Program-made: the position numbers and the translations under genes
Part shown: piece by piece, positions 6,131-7,843 of the stretch
Layout: each line of letters opens with the position of its first letter
Numbering within the stretch: the first letter of the stretch is position 1
Notes under the pieces: generated by a model
What the model was told of the DNA's origin: nothing
Seen by the model: the letters and a program-made list of their open reading frames with translations, nothing else
Databases searched by the model: none
From: Thermoproteota archaeon
GTDB taxonomy: Archaea > Thermoproteota > Thermoprotei_A > Sulfolobales > Acidilobaceae
Assembly: GCA_013152575.1 (NCBI GenBank)
Contig: JAADGB010000015.1
Coordinates: 1 to 7,843, forward strand
DNA length: 7,843 nucleotides
Direction: 5' to 3'

Positions 6131-6433
6131 GTGAGCCCGTGTGTATCAGCTAACTCGGGTTTATTTAAATTGAAAGGATATCATGTAATAAGATAAAGAA
6201 AATCACTCATATTCGAAAGTACCATGATAATCGGAATGTAACGTTATAGTAGCAACTACAGAAGAGTCTCACACCACCCTCAGCTAACGTTTTTAGAATC
6301 AGACACTGGAGCCTTCGGTCAAGGCTATGATATTCCCGTTACCCACATGTGATTAGCGGCCTCTTTTGAAATCAAGCATTCTTAGCCACGTACAGGTTTA
6401 ATTATGTTATAAAATTAGTGTATTTAAGCCACG
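6131..6433. other. AT-rich intergenic stretch without a credible gene
   Basis: Both strands are full of stops; the longest ATG reading frames are under 20 codons. It is visibly richer in A and T than the flanking genes, which argues against a stable structural RNA in a thermophile. Contents: the surE TATA element at the left. A hairpin with six perfect pairs, AGCCTT (6310-6315) and AAGGCT (6321-6326), around a 5-base loop. TAACGTT twice (6239-6245 and 6285-6291). TATA-like elements at 6407-6414 and 6421-6428. A minus-strand T-rich run near 6190-6205 (TTTTCTTTATCTTATT) that could end a minus transcript. No tRNA, CRISPR repeat or C/D-box pair was found. Confidence 0.5.
6160..6171 (-). promoter_or_regulatory. 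TATA-like element for surE
   Basis: On the minus strand the element reads AATTTAAATAAA and is centred near 6165. Archaeal spacing predicts transcription from about 6139, giving a leader of about 30 bases to TTG 6109 that includes the GGGGA site, or about 9 bases to GTG 6130. Confidence 0.5.
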
Positions 6434-6823
6434 CTATTTTGCACAGGGTGGGTCATACGGATCCTTGATCTCGATGGATAAGAGTAAGCAGGTGCTAGTC
6501 TTGGCTCCATAGTAGATGCACTCTGTACAGTTAGAGGGTTTCCCTCCATACAGAGTCAATCCCTTAGTATTGATGCCCTCCTTACGACGGGTGGTGACTG
6601 TTGGTTTTGGTGTGGGTTTTACTGTAAGTATAGGTTCAATCTTCTTCTCAACTACCTGCTCTGGTTTTGACACGGGCCTGGCCTCGGGGGCTCTTGCTTC
6701 CTTGTAGAACTTGCATCTCTGATACCTGTCGGTTAGGCATGGATATGATATTGGGTTGACCTTTTTGCCAGTTAGCTGGCATATTACTATTGGACCCTTT
6801 CTCTCCGCGTACGGACAAGCCAA
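6434..6823 (-). CDS. small protein with two four-cysteine modules, function unknown
   Basis: I do not recognise a named family. The 129-residue protein has an N-terminal module with C3, C15, C29 and C37, a polar linker rich in Pro, Lys, Thr and Val (about 42-95), and a C-terminal module with C99, C102, C112 and C127. The modules resemble each other: a cysteine, then 9-11 residues, a second cysteine, then 13-14 residues ending in Pro and a third cysteine (SYPCL, DPPCA). This suggests an internal duplication, each half perhaps binding zinc or an iron-sulfur cluster (inference). No signal peptide or membrane segment is seen. The start is TTG at 6823 with GGAGG at 6836-6832, so the eight-base gap fits the local rule when read as GGCGA plus five bases. 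It follows the membrane protein gene by 81 bases on the same strand but appears to have its own promoter. Confidence 0.78.
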   Translation of the reverse strand: MACPYAERKGPIVICQLTGKKVNPISYPCLTDRYQRCKFYKEARAPEARPVSKPEQVVEKKIEPILTVKPTPKPTVTTRRKEGINTKGLTLYGGKPSNCTECIYYGAKTSTCLLLSIEIKDPYDPPCAK

Positions 6824-6831
6824 TACTATCG

Positions 6832-6854
6832 CCTCCTGGCCCGTGGGCCAGAGG
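6832..6854 (-). promoter_or_regulatory. GC-rich hairpin enclosing the Shine-Dalgarno site of the cysteine-rich gene
   Basis: On the minus strand CCTCTGGCCC (6854-6845) can pair with GGGCCAGGAGG (6842-6832) around the two bases at 6844-6843, with one bulged G. Seven pairs next to the loop are perfect (CTGGCCC and GGGCCAG), though the innermost pair must open to make a normal loop. The 3' arm ends in GGAGG, the ribosome-binding site for TTG 6823. The fold would hide that site. It may be a translational switch, or the DNA palindrome may bind a regulator; both are inference. Confidence 0.55.
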
Positions 6855-6884
6855 TGTATCTAATCATAGAGTAGGGGGTGGTGG

Positions 6885-6892
6885 TTTTAATT
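6885..6892 (-). promoter_or_regulatory. TATA-like element for the cysteine-rich gene
   Basis: The minus strand reads AATTAAAA, centred near 6888. It predicts transcription from about 6862, so the leader would be about 39 bases and would begin just before the hairpin at 6854-6832. Confidence 0.4.
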
Positions 6893-6904
6893 GATGAATA
6901 CGTG

Positions 6905-7609
6905 TTACTCCACCACCTCTGATTCTCGTAGTAGATAGTATGCTCCTATAGCCGCGAGGATTGCTGGTATGACTCCTCCGAACGTGTACCATGCTCCGAG
7001 GGCTAGGGCTCCGGTTTCCTTTGCCAGTGAGTAGGTTGGTAGCGTTATTCCGTGGATGAAGAATCCGAGGCCGAAGAATAGTAGCGAGTTGCTCCTGATC
7101 TCCCTGTAAACCTTCAGCAGGTAGAGACCCGTTATTAAGGCGACTGGTACTAGTATGCCTAGGACTCGGCCAGCGCTTGAGATTAGTATTCTCTTGTCTA
7201 GAGGCGTTATACCTGAGAAGTTAAGGGCTATCGTCTCTATGAAGCCTACAATGATTATAGCAACTGGAATGTATAGTCTAACGTACTTGTTCTCAACCGC
7301 CAATATGTCGGCGGCGAATAACACCTCCATCGCGGCCCATATAATGATGAAGAAGCCTCTCACAGCGTCGATTACGAGCATGCTTGTCAAATACTCTTGT
7401 GGTAGATTGTTCCACGAACCGCCGCTTAGGGCTAATAACCGGGCTGCCTCATAGCCGTCGAGTATGCTCTCGATGGCTACAGCCAGTAGGCCTACGCCCA
7501 GCCATAGTAGTGCCTTGTGGCCTATCTTGTTATAGACGTAGAGTACGAAGCCCGTTGCGAGTATGAGCACGAATCCGGTCGAATATGGGAATAATATCTC
7601 TGGGTGCAC
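6905..7609 (-). CDS. seven-helix integral membrane protein, function unknown
   Basis: The 234-residue protein has about seven hydrophobic helices, near residues 9-26, 33-50, 77-100, 112-131, 142-165, 175-195 and 201-227. The charges in the connecting loops (NKIGHK, ENKYVR, KVYREIR) put those loops inside and the N-terminus outside. Several acidic or polar residues sit in or beside helices (E47, D51, D81, E95, E125, R148, H186), which might serve signal sensing or ion movement. The seventh helix has no lysine, so it is not a retinal protein. No enzymatic motif or fused kinase domain is present, and I do not recognise the family. The start is GTG at 7609, preceded by a strong GGAGGTGG five bases upstream, and the stop is TAA at 6907. 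It shares a divergent promoter region with the FAD oxidoreductase gene and precedes the cysteine-rich gene. Confidence 0.8.
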   Translation of the reverse strand: MHPEILFPYSTGFVLILATGFVLYVYNKIGHKALLWLGVGLLAVAIESILDGYEAARLLALSGGSWNNLPQEYLTSMLVIDAVRGFFIIIWAAMEVLFAADILAVENKYVRLYIPVAIIIVGFIETIALNFSGITPLDKRILISSAGRVLGILVPVALITGLYLLKVYREIRSNSLLFFGLGFFIHGITLPTYSLAKETGALALGAWYTFGGVIPAILAAIGAYYLLRESEVVE

Positions 7610-7670
7610 CTAATCCACCTCCCACTTGTGGCACACTATCCTATGCTTAACATCCTAATGTATTGTTCCA

Positions 7671-7680
7671 GTTTATAACC
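7671..7680. promoter_or_regulatory. near-symmetric TATA element between divergent genes
   Basis: GTTTATAACC contains TTTATAA on the plus strand and TTATAAA on the minus strand. Plus-strand transcription would start near 7700, giving a leader of about 33 bases before the ATG at 7734. Minus-strand transcription would start near 7648, giving a leader of about 40 bases before the GTG at 7609. It is the only strong TATA match in the 124-bp gap, so it could serve both genes. Confidence 0.5.
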
Positions 7681-7733
7681 ATAGTATCTCGGCTGGCAAT
7701 ACATGGTCGATAGAAAACAACCGGTGCAGTAAG

Positions 7734-7843
7734 ATGAAGGTATCAGTGATAGGCGGAGGGATTGCAGGATTATCACTAGCACTAATACTCGCTAGGAGGG
7801 GACATAAGGTCATACTGTACGAGCAAGACTACCCAGGATGCAG
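7734..7843 (+). CDS. FAD-dependent oxidoreductase, N-terminal fragment (runs off the right edge)
   Basis: Only 36 codons are visible. They form a Rossmann beta-alpha-beta unit for FAD: VSVIGGGIAGLSLALILA with the G7-x-G9-x-x-G12 motif, a helix, and a second strand ending in E30 (VILYEQ), the acid expected to bind the FAD ribose, followed by DYPGC (31-35). This start occurs in geranylgeranyl reductases, phytoene-desaturase-like proteins, FAD monooxygenases and other glutathione-reductase-fold enzymes, and the fragment cannot separate them. It is not the PCMH-type FAD fold of GlcD or lactate dehydrogenase, so it is not the missing partner of the lutB operon. The ATG has GGTGC six bases upstream. 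It is divergent from the membrane protein gene. Confidence 0.85.
   Translation, partial: MKVSVIGGGIAGLSLALILARRGHKVILYEQDYPGC

Noticed and set aside
6131..6433. tRNA, C/D-box guide RNA or other structured RNA gene
   Set aside because: There is no T-arm or anticodon-arm pattern and no correctly spaced C-box and D-box pair on either strand. The region is AT-rich, unlike structural RNAs of hyperthermophiles.
6905..7609. Microbial rhodopsin
   Set aside because: It has seven helices with the N-terminus outside, but no lysine in the last helix to hold retinal, and no rhodopsin motifs.
1..7843. CRISPR array, insertion sequence, prophage or integration site
   Set aside because: There are no regularly spaced direct repeats, no transposase, integrase or terminal inverted repeats, and codon and base use is even across the coding regions.
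7734..7843. FAD protein as the missing dehydrogenase of the lutB operon
   Set aside because: It has a Rossmann G-x-G-x-x-G start of the glutathione-reductase fold, not the PCMH-type FAD domain of GlcD or D-lactate dehydrogenases, and it lies over 2 kb away behind oppositely oriented genes.

Overview
The window looks like chromosome of a hyperthermophilic crenarchaeon (Thermoproteota, probably Desulfurococcales-like). The reasons are: a transketolase encoded as two separate N- and C-terminal subunits, a short unregulated type I-beta DAHP synthase, archaeal TATA-type promoters, heavy use of AGG/AGA (Arg) and ATA (Ile), several GTG and TTG starts, and tightly packed genes. No rRNA, tRNA, CRISPR array or mobile element is visible. 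The assignment is inference; no marker gene is present.

Layout. (1) 1-2736, minus strand: an aromatic-precursor operon reading transketolase N subunit, transketolase C subunit, DAHP synthase, 3-dehydroquinate synthase (cut by the left edge). Transketolase supplies erythrose 4-phosphate, DAHP synthase condenses it with phosphoenolpyruvate, and AroB cyclises the product, so three consecutive steps are encoded in order. (2) 2737-2851: a 115-bp divergent promoter region with a TATA element inside an inverted repeat. (3) 2852-5346, plus strand: three iron-sulfur genes of the GlcF/LutA/LutB type (dicluster 4Fe-4S protein, CCG-domain protein, LutB-like LUD protein), probably an electron-transfer module for 2-hydroxyacid oxidation. 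No flavin dehydrogenase or LutC partner is in view. (4) 5300-6109, minus: surE nucleotidase, whose 3' end overlaps lutB convergently. (5) 6131-6433: AT-rich gap without a credible gene. (6) 6434-7609, minus: an unrecognised seven-helix membrane protein followed by a small protein with two cysteine modules. The latter's Shine-Dalgarno site lies in a GC-rich hairpin. (7) 7734-end, plus: the start of an FAD-dependent oxidoreductase.

Most starts with a leader share one rule: GGTGA or a one-base variant, then 5-6 nt, then the start codon. It holds for aroB, DAHP synthase, the CCG protein, lutB, the membrane protein, the cysteine-rich protein and the FAD protein. It favours a TTG start for surE and exposes an odd start for the transketolase C subunit. 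The first genes of both divergent operons lack it.

I see no clearly new system. The best leads are the missing C-terminal tail of the transketolase N subunit, two same-frame split gene pairs separated only by a stop and two codons, the cysteine-free first CCG repeat, and the hairpin over the Shine-Dalgarno site of the cysteine-rich gene.
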